Of a DNA stretch of 64,000 nucleotides, positions 1 through 20,000 are shown piece by piece. The notes under the pieces are model-generated. The model ran no database searches. It saw only the letters and a program-made list of their open reading frames with translations, and was not told the DNA's origin. The DNA is from Kryptolebias marmoratus (taxonomy: Eukaryota > Chordata > Actinopteri > Cyprinodontiformes > Rivulidae). Position numbers and translations under genes: made by a program. The DNA is taken from positions 13,049,591 to 13,113,590 of the forward strand of contig NC_051439.1 of NCBI RefSeq assembly GCF_001649575.2. The letters run 5' to 3'. Position 1 is the stretch's first letter. Every line of letters begins with the position of its first letter.

Positions 1-75
1 GGTAAATGAGGGCACAGATTGTGTTGTAAAGCACTTTGAGTGGCCTGGTTGGCTAGAAAGGAGCTATACGAGTAC
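1..75 (+). repeat. 3' tail of a teleost interspersed repeat
   Basis: The first bases read GTAAAGCACTTTGAGTGGCC followed by a degraded AAAGGAGCTATACGAG segment. This is the 'aaagcgctttgagtg...aaagcgctatataaat' type of tail that ends many fish retroposed repeats (recognised from memory, not searched). It lies inside intron 1 of the reep1-like gene and is cut by the window edge, so the body cannot be seen. A related tail is at 40556-40640. Confidence 0.45.
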
Positions 76-1400
76 AATCAATTTACTGTTTAATTATTAA
101 GAACTGATGAGACTCAGTTTTAAAGGAAAATGTTTTCATGTTTTCGTTTACTCTGTATATTCTGAGTGTATGAAGGGGACGGTCGGCTACTGTTCAGCAG
201 CCAAGCTCTTTTCCTAAAAGGCACGGCTATCGTAACTGTTTCAATGAACACAGGAACTGGTTTGGCATTGTTTTGCTGAAATAAGCAAGGCCTCGGTTAT
301 TGCGGGCTACAAGAGAGTCACGTTCCCCCGAAATCGATTCGACTCCATGAGCTGCCAGGCTGGCAGAGTGTTCAATGAACTTACACGTGTTGTCATTTTC
401 CCTTAATTTTGTATTCATTTGCAGCAGACACCTGTGCTGTGAGGTTCCCAGACAGAGGAGGAGGAGGAGGGGTGGGGGGACCCTGATACAACCAGGCCAC
501 AGCTGTGAGAGCAAACCGATCAGATTACTGACCCACATCACGTTGCGAGACTAGGGGCCCGGCCAGTTAACAGTTTAGGAAAGACAAGGACACTCAGAAT
601 ATCAGCCTAACCTCCTCTCCTGGAGCTGCATGGGAGTCGAACTGACCTGCGGCGACAAGCTGAGGAGGTCCAGCATGTAACGGGATCTTGTAATCTAAAT
701 TTATTCCCCCTCTATTTTAAGGTTCACAGCCTGCTGCTGGGAGAATCCACACAGGGTGCAGTTTTGCTGATTTGTGCAGACAAAAGAAGCCATGCGGGGA
801 TGCAGCTGGTTGATGTTTAAACACGAGGGAATGTGGACAGTTTTATGACACGAATAAGTGTTGCACTGTAATAAGAGAAGGCTTGACCCATCCCTTTTGT
901 TTTTCTGCCAATATGGGACATCAACACTGAGGGCTGCTCCTGCTCAAATGACGTTTGGGCTTTTGGCTATAAAAGAGGCTCACATAAATCTGACTCACTT
1001 AGTCATGCAGTGGATGGTAACACAACGCGTCACGCCTTTTGTCCGTTTTGGGGGAATAAAATTAATAATAATAAAAATGCAATTGATCAACACAAAGAAG
1101 CAGAGCAGCCTACAGGTCCACGGGCCTGCTCCAGTCTTCCTGCTGAAACAACAAAGTAGAATCCTGTATTAAACGTGGCGGATCAGTCAGAATTGAACAG
1201 GCCGTCACCTGATCTCCTCACATTGACGTCTGACTCTGATTAAAACGGGATGTGGATGAAATTGCTGAGAGGGGGCGCTCGGAAAGCGCGCACCCTCTGA
1301 TCCGCCTCACCCGCAGCGATCCAAATCCTTCACGCGTGACAAATAATACTAGATCAAAAGAATTTAAAATAAAAATAAAATAAATACAAATAAAATGAAG
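76..1400 (-). other. Start of reep1-like intron 1
   Basis: This stretch follows the splice donor of the reep1-like first coding exon on the minus strand and runs off the left edge. Short open frames on both strands (for example 227-541 and 858-1172) have no recognisable protein similarity and no splice context. I see no RNA gene or complete mobile element here. Confidence 0.5.
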
Positions 1401-1406
1401 ACTTAC

Positions 1407-1438
1407 ACCACAAGTCTCGAGATGATCCAGGAGACCAT
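1407..1438 (-). CDS. reep1: REEP1-type receptor expression-enhancing protein, first coding exon
   Basis: Read on the minus strand from the ATG at 1438, 32 nt encode MVSWIISRLV plus two bases of the next codon, ending exactly at a GTAAGT donor (complement at 1401-1406). The N-terminus MVSWIISRLVV is shared by vertebrate REEP1 and REEP2. As I recall, human REEP1 also ends its first coding exon at nucleotide 32 in phase 2. REEP1 is a hairpin membrane protein that shapes tubular endoplasmic reticulum and is mutated in hereditary spastic paraplegia. The rest of the gene is left of the window. Ten residues cannot separate REEP1 from REEP2; the choice rests on the neighbouring chmp3, since human REEP1 and CHMP3 are close on 2p11 while REEP2 is on chromosome 5. 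The 5' UTR is CpG-rich. Confidence 0.65.
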
Positions 1439-1710
1439 TGCGCTGGAGAGGCGACAGGACGCGTCCTGTCTGCGGGGAGGAGTTTCCTCCAGATGACAGG
1501 CGGCGGCGTCCGGACGCACACAGGCGGCAACGTGATGCGGGATAAACACGCAGCTCTTGTCCATAGATGGCAGTGTTGCATTGCGCAGGCAGCGCGAGCG
1601 CACTGGCTGGGATGTGTGTGTTTGGATGTGTTGATTGCGTGCAGCACAGTGGAACATTGTTATAAGACCAGGGGGACAGTAACACTCCCAGTTGCGCACA
1701 ACTTATAACA
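1439..1710 (-). promoter_or_regulatory. CpG-rich 5' UTR and promoter of the reep1-like gene
   Basis: From about 1440 to 1620 the sequence is markedly richer in G+C and CpG than its AT-rich surroundings, with many CG dinucleotides around 1450-1550. It lies directly upstream of the reep1-like start codon on the minus strand. An 18-bp perfect palindrome sits at 1453-1470. The transcription start is not determined; a TTATAA string lies near 1660 on the minus strand but its role is unknown. Confidence 0.5.
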
Positions 1711-1718
1711 CAGGACTG

Positions 1719-2061
1719 TACACACTAAAAACTGCTGGGAGGTTTAAATAACTCCAGGTTAAAGCTCTTAAATACTGGGTCAACAAGTTGGCTTTGTTAA
1801 CATTAGCACCAACCCAGGATGTAATAATCTAATAACTTAATTTGTTTGTTTTTTTCTTTTTAACCCAACTTTTTGGTTAGCTTCTGATCAACAGATTAGT
1901 CATTTTAACCCAATTTCTGGGGAGAAAACTTAACAAGTTATGCTGGGTCAAACTCATAACCCAACCCTGGTGAGTTAACACTACCCAGGGTTGGCTAGGT
2001 CCAGTTTTTACCCAGTTTTTACAAATTGGGTTGTTATTAATCCAGCTGTTTTTAGTGTGTA
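1719..2061. mobile_element. MITE with terminal inverted repeats and TA target duplication
   Basis: The left end begins TA-CACACTAAAAACTGCTGG at 1719. The right end, 2041-2061, is the inverse complement with one mismatch (CACACTAAAAACAGCTGG), followed by TA. The element proper is 1721-2059, 339 bp, non-coding, and full of TGGGTT/AACCCA motifs. An inner inverted pair CCAACCCTGG and CCAGGGTTGG around 1960-1995 could form a hairpin. A TA duplication with short terminal inverted repeats fits a Tc1/mariner-type non-autonomous element. Similar GGGTTAACCCA-rich elements are common in teleosts (from memory). It lies just upstream of the reep1-like promoter. Confidence 0.8.
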
Positions 2062-3180
2062 GCTCGATTAAAGGCCAAACAAGAGCTTTACTTGATTGAT
2101 GATTCACAATTTCAAGCAAAATTCATACAAGAACTGATACTTCTCAGCCAGTTCTTTTAGTGCAATGTAAAAATCAAAATGTCAAACAAAATGATTAAAA
2201 GAAATGTCATTTTTGACATAAACGGGACCACTTTACCAAATAAAAACTACATATTATCCTTAATGGTAGCTTTAAGGTACTAAAATATAAAGCTAAGCAT
2301 AAAAAAGGTTATTCTCAATTATATCAAATGATGCAGTTTGAAAGAGTTACACTGTTACATAAGCTCATCATGTTAGTCAACCAGAATAAAAACAACTTAT
2401 TCCTGATTTAATAAAATGTATACCAAGAGTTCATTGCTCCCTTTTAGAAGATGTCACACAGCTCACATTCTTTTAGTGCACCAGCCTACGTACAGGATAG
2501 GATTTCAAGGAAAGCTGAGTGAAAAGACTGAAAAGGGATGAGAATTCGCCTGACCTAGAGGCTGAGAACAGCTGTATTATTAGAGCTCCAGCACCTTGGC
2601 TTACAGAGGGAAGCCAAAGAGCAAGATTGAGGTTTGGTTACAGTACAACAAAAGCTGCTGAGGGGAAAGCTGAGCCTGGCAGAAACTTAATCTGTTTGCA
2701 CATTTTAAAAGGCAAGTGAATGTTCAAAACATGGTGGACCCGAGGTGTGCTACATCTCAGAAAGTATTTACACTTCTGCTAAACAAAAACTTTAATCAGC
2801 GTTGAGTAACATGATATACTCTGCTTACATGTAAGAGTAAATAAAAATATCTGTGGTCAATATTAACATGTAAGAGGCCCCAAAGGGTAAGCTGATAAAA
2901 AAATATAAATTTAGATCTTAATAAATAAACTCTGTGCATCTTTAAAGACTGGTAGCTTGTTTTATTTGTCGAACAAGCGGTAAATAGCTGGTGCTGTACA
3001 CTTTCCGACCTGCTGAGTGGGCTGTTGCTGTCTGGCAGACTCACATTTCCCAAAGGCATTTTTTCCTGATGAGAAAAGACCAAACATGAAGTGTTTGTCA
3101 GGAAGGAAGGACATAACGTACAGCAGGCAGAAACAGAAACAACAAATACAGCTTATCCAGAACTGTCACTTTTCTTAAAA
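2062..3180. other. Intergenic spacer between the reep1-like gene and chmp3
   Basis: AT-rich sequence between the divergent side of the reep1-like promoter and the distal 3' end of chmp3. Open frames at 2519-2719 and 2796-3083 are short, have no recognised similarity and no splice or Kozak support. Nothing else was identified. Confidence 0.5.
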
Positions 3181-3181
3181 G

Positions 3182-3980
3182 TTTATTAGTTGTTTTTTTT
3201 TTGTCCATTAACATAGAAAACTCGTACACACAATACTCAACAATACATAGATTCTCCGGCAACCGTTTATTTTTTTTCCCCCCCATTTCCTCTGCATCTT
3301 TTTTTGGATAAAGAACTCAAATGCGGTGTATGAAGAAGCACTTAACGAGCTGAGTGTTAAAGCAAACATGGGGGGGGGGACAGTACGCGTGCGTTTTATG
3401 CTGAGTGTGCTTAACGTTTACGGCCACATACAGAACAAACAGCTTCTGACTGTACTGTAGATTAACTACCACAAGCAAAATCTGCCCATCACCTCTAGTG
3501 TTTCAGCTGCTGTAGGTTAATTAGTGATGAAGTGAACAGAAGTTGCATATAGGAAGGTAAAAGCACTGCTGACTGGTGATCTACTGTATGACAAGATTTA
3601 TCAACAGCTACTCAGTCACTTGTTTGGATCATAAATACCCATATACGTCCATAAGAGTCCACACATTTAGAACAAAACAAGAAAAATAAGCACAGTAGGC
3701 ACAGAAGGCTTTTCATACGTACATTATTTACACTTTTCTTAACCTTCTGGTTGACTTTGGATAATACAGACACACCTAGAGCCACCCCAGATAATAGATG
3801 ACAAAAAACAAACCACCTTTTTTATGCTGAATTTGAAATAAAAAGCTGTCATAGCACAATGTTAACCCCGAGTGATTATGTGAAATTATAGCAAGAAGCG
3901 GGGGATGTTCAGTTCTGTGAACATTGCACCAGAATAGTCTCTGTCCTCGTGCGAGCTGACTCCAACAGGGGCGATTCACC
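3182..3980 (-). other. chmp3: chmp3 3' UTR with polyadenylation signals
   Basis: Downstream of the chmp3 stop on the minus strand the sequence has no long open frame. AATAAA hexamers on the minus strand occur at 3182-3187 and at about 3266-3271 (TTTATT on the plus strand), giving a 3' UTR of roughly 0.7-0.8 kb. Which site is used is not known. Confidence 0.5.
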
Positions 3981-5965
3981 TTAGCTCCTCAGCGCTTCTA
4001 GCCTTGACTGCATCGCTTCCATGTCCTCCTCTGACTCATCCTCCGAGGCAGCAGCTGCTGCAGGGGGCTGCAAATCTGGCAGGGCATCTGTGACTTTGCT
4101 CGGAGCTTTGCCAAGGGCACCTGACGAAGCAAATGGAACCAAAGGCTTTTAGTTTCATCCTAATACAATCAGCTTTTACGGTTCAGGCTAAAAAAAAAAA
4201 AAAAAAAACACATGCCTTACAACAAAACACGTGTGTTTAGAAGTTTTATTTAAAGATCTTCACCTGCAGTAATCTCAAAGAGGATCTTGTCAACTTCCTC
4301 CTCCGCTGCTTCCTCCATCTCCTCTTCATCTTCCATGCTCTCAAATGTGTCTTCCAGCATTTCTTCAATGATTCCAGCCTGAAAGAAGGACAAGTATAGG
4401 TGACACCATAGTTACCTTTTATTACAGAGAACTGAAATAATTAAGAAGCTATGCCTAATCAGAGTCAGCCATGGCATTCTAGCTTTTGTGGTAGCTTGAT
4501 GATGCCGCTTACCTTCATCATCTCTTTAGATAACTCCCTCATGGTGGCCTGGATCTCTGGGATTTTGACCAGACTCTGCATGGCTTTCATGACCTCTGTG
4601 CTCTTCTGCAGGGCCCCAGCTACACGAACCACAGCTAAAAAAAAAAAAAACCCAGACAAATCCATCTTTTCACTTAAAGATCAGAACATACAATTTGATG
4701 ACAGAGGAGAAGACCGATTAGATAAACCTTCCCCGATGTCTAAAGGCCATGGTTGCACTTCCGCACTCACCAAGTTGGTTCTTCATACTGAGAAGCACAG
4801 AGTTCATTTGGGCTTTGGAGGCGTAAAGTTTTGAAACGGCCCGCTTTGACTGGATCATCTCCTTTGCAAGTATCACACAAACGTCTTTCTGGCCTTTTTT
4901 GGCAGCATCTTTGATGGATCGTTTAACTTTTTCTTCTTCTCTTTGAATATCTGAAAACAAAAGAATTAAATTACAAAACAACATGAAGACAAATGTACTT
5001 AACCCATGTTCATGTAATACATGTAATGCTTGAAGACAGCTCCAAATTTTCAAAATAAAACAGGATGTATATTCTCATGTGATGACTAATTGGACTGATT
5101 TATATAAATACCACATTATCTAACTTAATTATTTTGGATTTATTGGTCTACTTTTAGGACTTGTGTAAACATTAAAGATTTGTGTCAGAGGAAATTGTGA
5201 AGTCCTCACAAGCTTTAAATAATCACAAACTAACTAATAAGTCACTGTTTATAGTCAATTATTAATGATACCCAGATATAATAAATTGTTTTGTTGTTGT
5301 TGTTGTTTTACTCCTAGATACCCCAATTAAGCTTTCTTTCCTGTGTGATTTAAGAAGTACTTCGAATCGGCGTGAAGGTAAATTTCTGAGTGAATGCAAA
5401 CATTAAAAAGTATGTAACCTTACCTCGAATTTGTCTGTCGATCACTCTCATTTCCTTTCTAATTTTTAGAGACCACTCGTTGATCTGTAACGACACATTA
5501 AAGCAGACACGACTGAGTTATTTTTCTTTAACAGTAAAGACATGTATTAATATATGTCTCTACCAGCTGAACTTTGACAGATGAGCTGAACTGAACAGAA
5601 TCCGGGTTTGTTTACATGGCTTCACAGGAGACAGGTTAGCACGCAGGCTAACTGGCACATGGCTCAGGTCATTGTGTAGACGACAGACTAACTATTCAAA
5701 AATAGCATTAAGAATTATGTAGCTTAACGTCACGGAGACTGATGACTCATTTTCAGCTGGAATCGGGTCGGTTTTCCAGGTAGCAGACATACAACGTACA
5801 GAACGGACAAGCTAACGACAGCTAACGTTAGCTAGCCTAGCTAAAAACACCCCCTCGTTTTGATCTTAATACGAGCAAAACAATAAACGACAGCTCTGGT
5901 GTCCCACATACAACACTCACCAAATCCTTTGGTGGCTTTTCAGGTGTTCTACCGAACAACCCCAT
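3981..5965 (-). CDS. chmp3: Charged multivesicular body protein 3 (ESCRT-III subunit, VPS24)
   Basis: Six coding exons on the minus strand: 5921-5965, 5424-5484, 4771-4950, 4513-4634, 4264-4378, 3981-4120. They join in frame to 220 aa plus TAA; human CHMP3 is 222 aa. The protein starts MGLFGRTPEKPPKDL, has a basic helical core (IQREEEKVKRSIKDAAKKG; VAGALQKSTEVMKAMQSL), then an acidic linker, and ends DMEAMQSRLEALRS. That tail is a MIM1-type motif (RLxxLR) that binds MIT domains such as those of VPS4 and deubiquitinases. CHMP3 co-polymerises with CHMP2 on CHMP4 filaments in multivesicular-body sorting, cytokinetic abscission and membrane repair. All junctions use GT-AG sites and phases agree. 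The likely promoter is 5966-6100, where an ETS-like ACTTCCTG occurs. No damage is seen. Confidence 0.96.
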
Positions 5966-6099
5966 TGTGACGACAAGGTTTAAACTTTAAAGCCAAGCCT
6001 AGCTAAGCTGCCTGACTGAAACTCGCTGGCTAGACGAACTTGTTCAACAAACACTTCCTGTTCGCTCTTGAGGTGGAACTGACGGGCCGCGTCCAAACA

Positions 6100-6940
6100 T
6101 GAAAAAACCTTCAGTCCATATGGTTCTCAGCAGTGAAACAGACGCCGAGATACTAAGGTTAAGTTGAAATGGAACGAGACACATAGACGCAAATAAAATG
6201 TGCGTTTAAAACACAAATAACTACATCAAAAAATAATACAGAAATAAATTGACGATTTTCCAAGTGAGTGTGTCTTAAAGTCTTGAGTGAACATTTATTC
6301 CTATTTATTTAGCTTCCAATGAGCCAGACTTTTTTGTAATTTTTAAAGTGGTTTTGAGAATTATTATTTTAGATTTTCGGAAAGTATTTCATATAGTTTA
6401 GTTTTTTTGGATTTTGGGTGCTTTTTCACTAATTTTAGCATTTTTTTCACCAAACATTTAACTTGTTTGCTGTCATTGTGTCATTGTCAGAAGAACTAGA
6501 CCAAAAATGAGGTGTAAAAAGTAGCCGAATTCCAAAATTTTATGCAAAGCTTCTGAAAGCCTGGAGAAACATTGATCATATACACTTTAGAAGATTACAA
6601 CAAAATCTGACTTCAAAACAAAATAAATAGAATTGTTTAAAACTTTTGCACAGTACTGCAAATGAACAAAATAATCTGAAATGTAATTTAATCAAAAATA
6701 TATGTAGTATAGGCTATTTTAAATTGTATTCTTTATTACAATTTCACTTTTTTGTTATTTATTACTTTTATTCTATCAGATATAGACTTACTATGGAAAC
6801 TTCAGGTTCTTATCAAGTATTTCATTTATGACAGCTGCTTTTTTTGTTTGTTTTTTGAGGCACGTGAAGAAAAAAAAATCTACCTGCCAGGTTGAATTCA
6901 GGGTAAACGTGCCCACAGCAGCTGTGACGTATTAACACGC
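6100..6940. other. Intergenic spacer between chmp3 and hspa4l
   Basis: Very AT-rich sequence between two divergent promoters, about 1.4 kb from chmp3 ATG to hspa4l ATG. The open frame at 6646-6831 is an AT-rich chance frame. No repeat or RNA gene was recognised. Confidence 0.5.
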
Positions 6941-6958
6941 GCCCCTCCTTTCAAGGGG

Positions 6959-7130
6959 GTTCTAGATTCTTCTGTGACCGATTCGTTGCTGCGCCAATCA
7001 CCTTCGGACTCCGGCTGTGCCACAGCCAATCAGGGACGTCGGTGGGCGGGCTCAAGGAGCATCCCGTCAGTCAGAGCCGCTAGGTGACGTTAGGGCCGCC
7101 TAGGAGTAGGAGAATCCGCTCTGGACACCA
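6959..7130 (+). promoter_or_regulatory. hspa4l: hspa4l promoter: heat-shock element and CCAAT boxes
   Basis: At 6960-6972 the sequence is TTC-TA-GAT-TC-TTC. This matches the three-unit heat-shock element nTTCnnGAAnnTTCn with one mismatch (GAT for GAA). Two CCAAT boxes follow at 6994-6998 and 7026-7030 in a GC-rich block ending near 7130. The hspa4l start codon is at 7351, so this is a plausible proximal promoter. HSF1 and NF-Y cooperation at heat-shock gene promoters is established; binding here is inferred. Confidence 0.6.
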
Positions 7131-7320
7131 TCGCTCCCGGGGATTACACTGAATGAGTCTGCTATATCCAGCCCGACTTACATAAGAGCTAGTAACTCAA
7201 ATAGTCCACCTTCAGAAAGCGCAGCTTTGTTTTGCAAACCAGGAGGCTTAATCGCATTTATTTCGGACTGACATTGTAATTTGTTTTATTTATTTATTTA
7301 TCGTTGTCATTGTAAGATAA

Positions 7321-15702
<8,382 letters not shown>

Positions 15703-16200
15703 AGATTCGCCCCTAACTGCGTTTACCATCACTCACTGTTTAGACTGTAGCAAAAGAAATACCCGGGACCATTTCTCAGCTCTCACCAGCCACTTGAGTG
15801 GATTTGTTTTTGTGTCATTTTCCAGTGGACTTCACCTTCTGAGGAGTTAAAGTTCACCCTATCATTCCGATGTGTGACAGTGCTGTGCTTTATTCTCTCC
15901 AGGTCTGACATAGTACCTAAGAAATTAAAGAATTTTGCAATTTATTTGATTCTGATTGTGACATAAAGTTGTTTCGTTTGTACTAGAATGGTATGCTTTG
16001 TGTTTACATTCCATATTATTTTTAAGCATCTAGTAACATCAGTTCCTTTAATTAGTACTATTCAAGAAATTGCTATACCGAAACAATACTCAACAGTCCA
16101 AATAATCTACATGTACCTGTATTTAATGAGTTGATGCCAGTGTTTAGAACTTGTAAATATTATTTTAGTAAATAAAAGCATCCTAAATAAAGAGTACATT
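15703..16200 (+). other. hspa4l: hspa4l 3' UTR with polyadenylation signals
   Basis: Non-coding sequence after the hspa4l TAA. ATTAAA occurs at 15924-15929 and AATAAA at 16171-16176 and 16186-16191, so the message probably ends shortly after one of these. Confidence 0.55.
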
Positions 16201-16790
16201 TTTAAGGTTAAATTGGAAATGCTTAAAAACACCATGTTTTTTTTTAAATTAAATGGCGTGTGACTACTTCTTTATGTTTTCTTGCCTTTTTAAAACTTAA
16301 AGTATGGAATGTAAAGATGGCTCAAATAAACACATCTGTCTATCAGGCTAAAAATTCTTAACTCTAAAACTTTGATTTTTAACAAATTAAACATCACATC
16401 AAAATGATCACATCAGGACCACAGCCAGGTCTTGGTTAGTTTATTGAATAAGAACAAAACTGTTAATTAAAAACAAACAACTAATATACCAGGATATTAC
16501 TAACATCTTAATCTCTATTAATACATTAAATAATACAGGTAGTTTTGTTACTTACAAACAGGAAATTTTGATAAAATCGGCTGAAGATCACTTGAAGTTT
16601 GTTAACACAAAACGCATAACTTTATATTTCCTATATGTAGACTAAATTGAATAAATAAAATACTTAATGGAGCACTCAAGTGTTCAAATTTAACAAAATC
16701 AAAAATCATGAAGACATTTTAAGCAAATATATGAATAATAATTTTTTAAATAAACATTTAAATCTTATTTAGTGTTTTTCTAATTGTGTA
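16201..16790. other. hspa4l-plk4 spacer
   Basis: AT-rich, no open frame of interest, no repeat recognised. hspa4l and plk4 are transcribed in the same direction, with about 1.3 kb from stop to start. Confidence 0.5.
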
Positions 16791-16792
16791 CG

Positions 16793-17031
16793 GCACCTTT
16801 AAATGGGTGCGTGGCCACTCGATTGTTGTCAAGTGACGTAGCACGTTACGCAGCCACGGAGTAACGGGCGGATATTTTCAAAATGGAAGAAATGACAAAG
16901 TTTTGGAGGGGAACCGGAGAACTGCGTGTATTTACGCCCTGAGAACCCTTTCGTCAGCTCTCCATGCGCTCTGCCGACCGGGGAACATTTTTTCCAGCCT
17001 GCATGCATCCGAAAGGACAGAACCCGGCACG
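16793..17031 (+). promoter_or_regulatory. plk4: plk4 promoter with CDE/CHR-like cell-cycle element
   Basis: The sequence turns GC-rich about 240 bp before the plk4 ATG. At 16866-16871 is GGGCGG, then four bases (ATAT), then TTTCAAA at 16876-16882, which reads TTTGAAA on the other strand. GGGCGG-N4-TTTGAA is the classic CDE/CHR tandem of genes repressed in G0/G1 by the DREAM complex; here the CHR half is inverted. A GTGACGTAG near 16834 resembles a CRE half-site. Function is inferred. Confidence 0.45.
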
Positions 17032-20000
17032 ATGAGCCTCTCGATCGGCGACAAAATCGAGGTGAGCTCCTTTTGTTAGGCTAACGCCCAAACAAGCTAA
17101 CGTTGACCCGGAGTGAACGCGTTAAAAGGCTCTGTTGAGTTAACTGTATCTGTATCTATAAGCATTTAAAGCGAAGTAATTGACTTAAGTTGTTACAACT
17201 AACAGATATAATATAATATAATTTCTAAAATAAGCTGTGTAGATACTAGAAAAGCTAACGTAAACTGTGCTGCTATACACGCCATCATCGCAGGCTATGG
17301 TTTTAACTTCTTAATATATTCTCGGAACATGTCTGCCCATATTTCTTTGCCTTTACCTGGGTGTGAAAGCCCCAGGCTCCTTTGGGACATCAGTGCATCA
17401 GTTTGGCACCCCAACATGCTGCTTGGAAACGGCGTCCCCATCAGCGGGAGTGAAGCCGGGATAATTAGAGGTTTTGGTTGGCCAGATGATGGCGTCAGGT
17501 GCTGCTGGCTTGTTTGACAGTTGCTGGTTTGTTGTGCCGTGACTTCATCCCCCCACCTTCCCGGTGTCGTTAGTGGCCGCGTTGTTCTAATAAACACCCA
17601 GCATGTCGCAGGCTAGAGTGACGATGTTGGATCGAATTCCGCTCTTTTTCTTTCAAAACACCTCTGCTGACAGCCGGGACAGCAGAGATGAGAAGGAAAG
17701 GGTCTCAAACACTGAAGAGCTGAGGATTGAGGTATCTGTTGTCGAAGATCCTGCCTCATGGAGGATCTAATGGGGCAAAGATCAGCTGAATGTAATGCTC
17801 TGTGTTTGTCTTTAGGATTTTAAGGTCCTCACCCTCCTTGGCAAAGGCTCCTTTGCTTGTGTCTACCGGGCAAAATCAGTCAAGACTGGCGTGGAGGTTG
17901 CTATCAAAATGGTAAGATCATTTGTGTCTTTCTCAGGCTGCTTTCTCTGAAATGTAGATATTTTCAGTCAGAGGCTGTAAACAGCAGCTGACGGTTGGAA
18001 GCATAAACTGCACCATGTTGGGTTATTACACCTTATGTACCTCCCTTGGGCTTTTTGTGGTCCCTCAGCGCCACGAAACCAGGGTCTTAGTAGTTCACTG
18101 CCCTTATGTCAAACAGATTGGCTCAACGGATACACTCTGCAGTACAACCGTCCCATGTTGCGCGCCAATCCTACGGGAAGCAGGGGTGTAATTATCTCTT
18201 GTTGTTCCCATCTGCAGATTGACAAAAAAGCCATGCACAAAGCAGGTATGGTTCAGCGTGTGGCAAATGAGGTGGAGATTCACTGCCGACTCAAACATCC
18301 TTCTATACTTGAGGTAACGTTGGCAGGCTGCTGCTGGTTTTGGCATTAAAACACTGTTTTCTTGTAATAAACTACTCTAGGTTTGTTATCATTTATGTGT
18401 TTGTTTTCTGTTGTATGCATGCACTTTCATAATGCAGATCAGACACACAATCTACTGGAATGAAAGCACATGCCACTAACTGTAGTGTCCGCATACTTTA
18501 GAGTAATTTTGTATAGCGTTATGATCACTACCTGTTTTACTTTTTTAAATTAAATTTATTGTTTGAGCGTTTCTGATCCACATCAGCAACCTGGAAACTG
18601 AAATCTAGATACAGGTATTCCATATTTTGCTTGCCCGTGAATTTATTTTACATCATGTGTTTTTAAAGCTCTACAACTACTTTGAGGACAGCAACTATGT
18701 GTATTTGGTGTTGGAGATGTGCCACAATGGAGAGATGAGTCGGTACCTTAAAGAGCGAAAGGTGCCTTTCTCTGAGGATGAAGGTCAGGCAGAAATTTAT
18801 TTAAAACTATAAATAAATAGGATTTCTGTTGTTGTTGATGTTTTGTCAGCTTTGTGGTTGGTTTGCCTTTAATTTTTTAAATTATTATTTTTTTTGTTCC
18901 ACAGCAAGACATTTCATGCATCAGATAATTAAAGGAATGCTTTATTTACATACTCATGGCATCCTGCACCGTGATCTGACGCTGTCCAATCTTCTGCTGA
19001 CGAGCAACATGAACATTAAGATAGCAGATTTTGGCCTCGCCACTCAGCTCAAGCTACCAAACGAGAAGCACTTCACCATGTGTGGGACACCCAACTACAT
19101 CTCCCCAGAGGTGGCGACCCGCAGCGCACATGGCCTGGAGTCGGATGTCTGGTCGCTGGGGTGCATGTTCTACGCCTTCTTGATGGGCCGCCCCCCGTTT
19201 GACACGGACACAGTCAAGCACACTTTGTCTAAAGTGGTTCTTGGGGACTATGAGATGCCGACCCACGTTTCTTTAGAAGCTCAGGACTTGATCCATCAGC
19301 TGCTGCAGAAAGACCCCGCCCAGCGGCCCAGCCTCTCCGCAGTGCTGGACCACCCGTTCATGACCCAGAGTCTGCTGGTCAGGACCAAAGAGCTGAGGCT
19401 GGGGGATGACGGGTCCATGGACAGCGGCATTGCTACCATCTCGACAGCTTGCACCTCCTCCACCTCAGCCAGCAGTGGCACTCGGCTCCAAAGGCGAACC
19501 AAGCACATGATTGGTTCAGCTCTGCCCAATCGCATGATGCCAAGTCTTCTGCATCAGCCTAACAGCGCCTGCTTTGAGGAGGGAGACCAGCGGCACCAAC
19601 AGTACGCACCTGACAGTTATTCCAGAGATGGCAGGAGCAGAGCTGTTTATGGTGGAGAGGGTGGGCAGCCTCATTCCCGCTTCCTGAGGCGAGCTCACTC
19701 ATCAGATCGCTGCAGTTCTGCCGCAGCAGGACAGACTTCATCTCAGGCTGAGCTGGGGAGATGTCACTCAGAGGAGACTCTGGCCAGTGTAGGACTGCCC
19801 GTCTTCCCCACCTCCTCCACTCCGCACACATTCTCAGAGCACGGCAGGCTTCCCTCCCCTCCTGTCAAACAATCTGCAAAGTGAGAAATCTGTCTGTTTA
19901 AGATCTTTTCTTTTAACATATTAATGGGATTAACAGATGTTCTTGTTTTGTTTCAGTTCTGGTTATTTATCAGCAACAGAGATGATACATCCATCAAACT

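Noticed and set aside
1218..1699. Longer open frames covering the reep1-like 5' UTR
   Set aside because: They arise from CpG-rich leader sequence; only the ten-codon frame ending at the GTAAGT donor has protein similarity.
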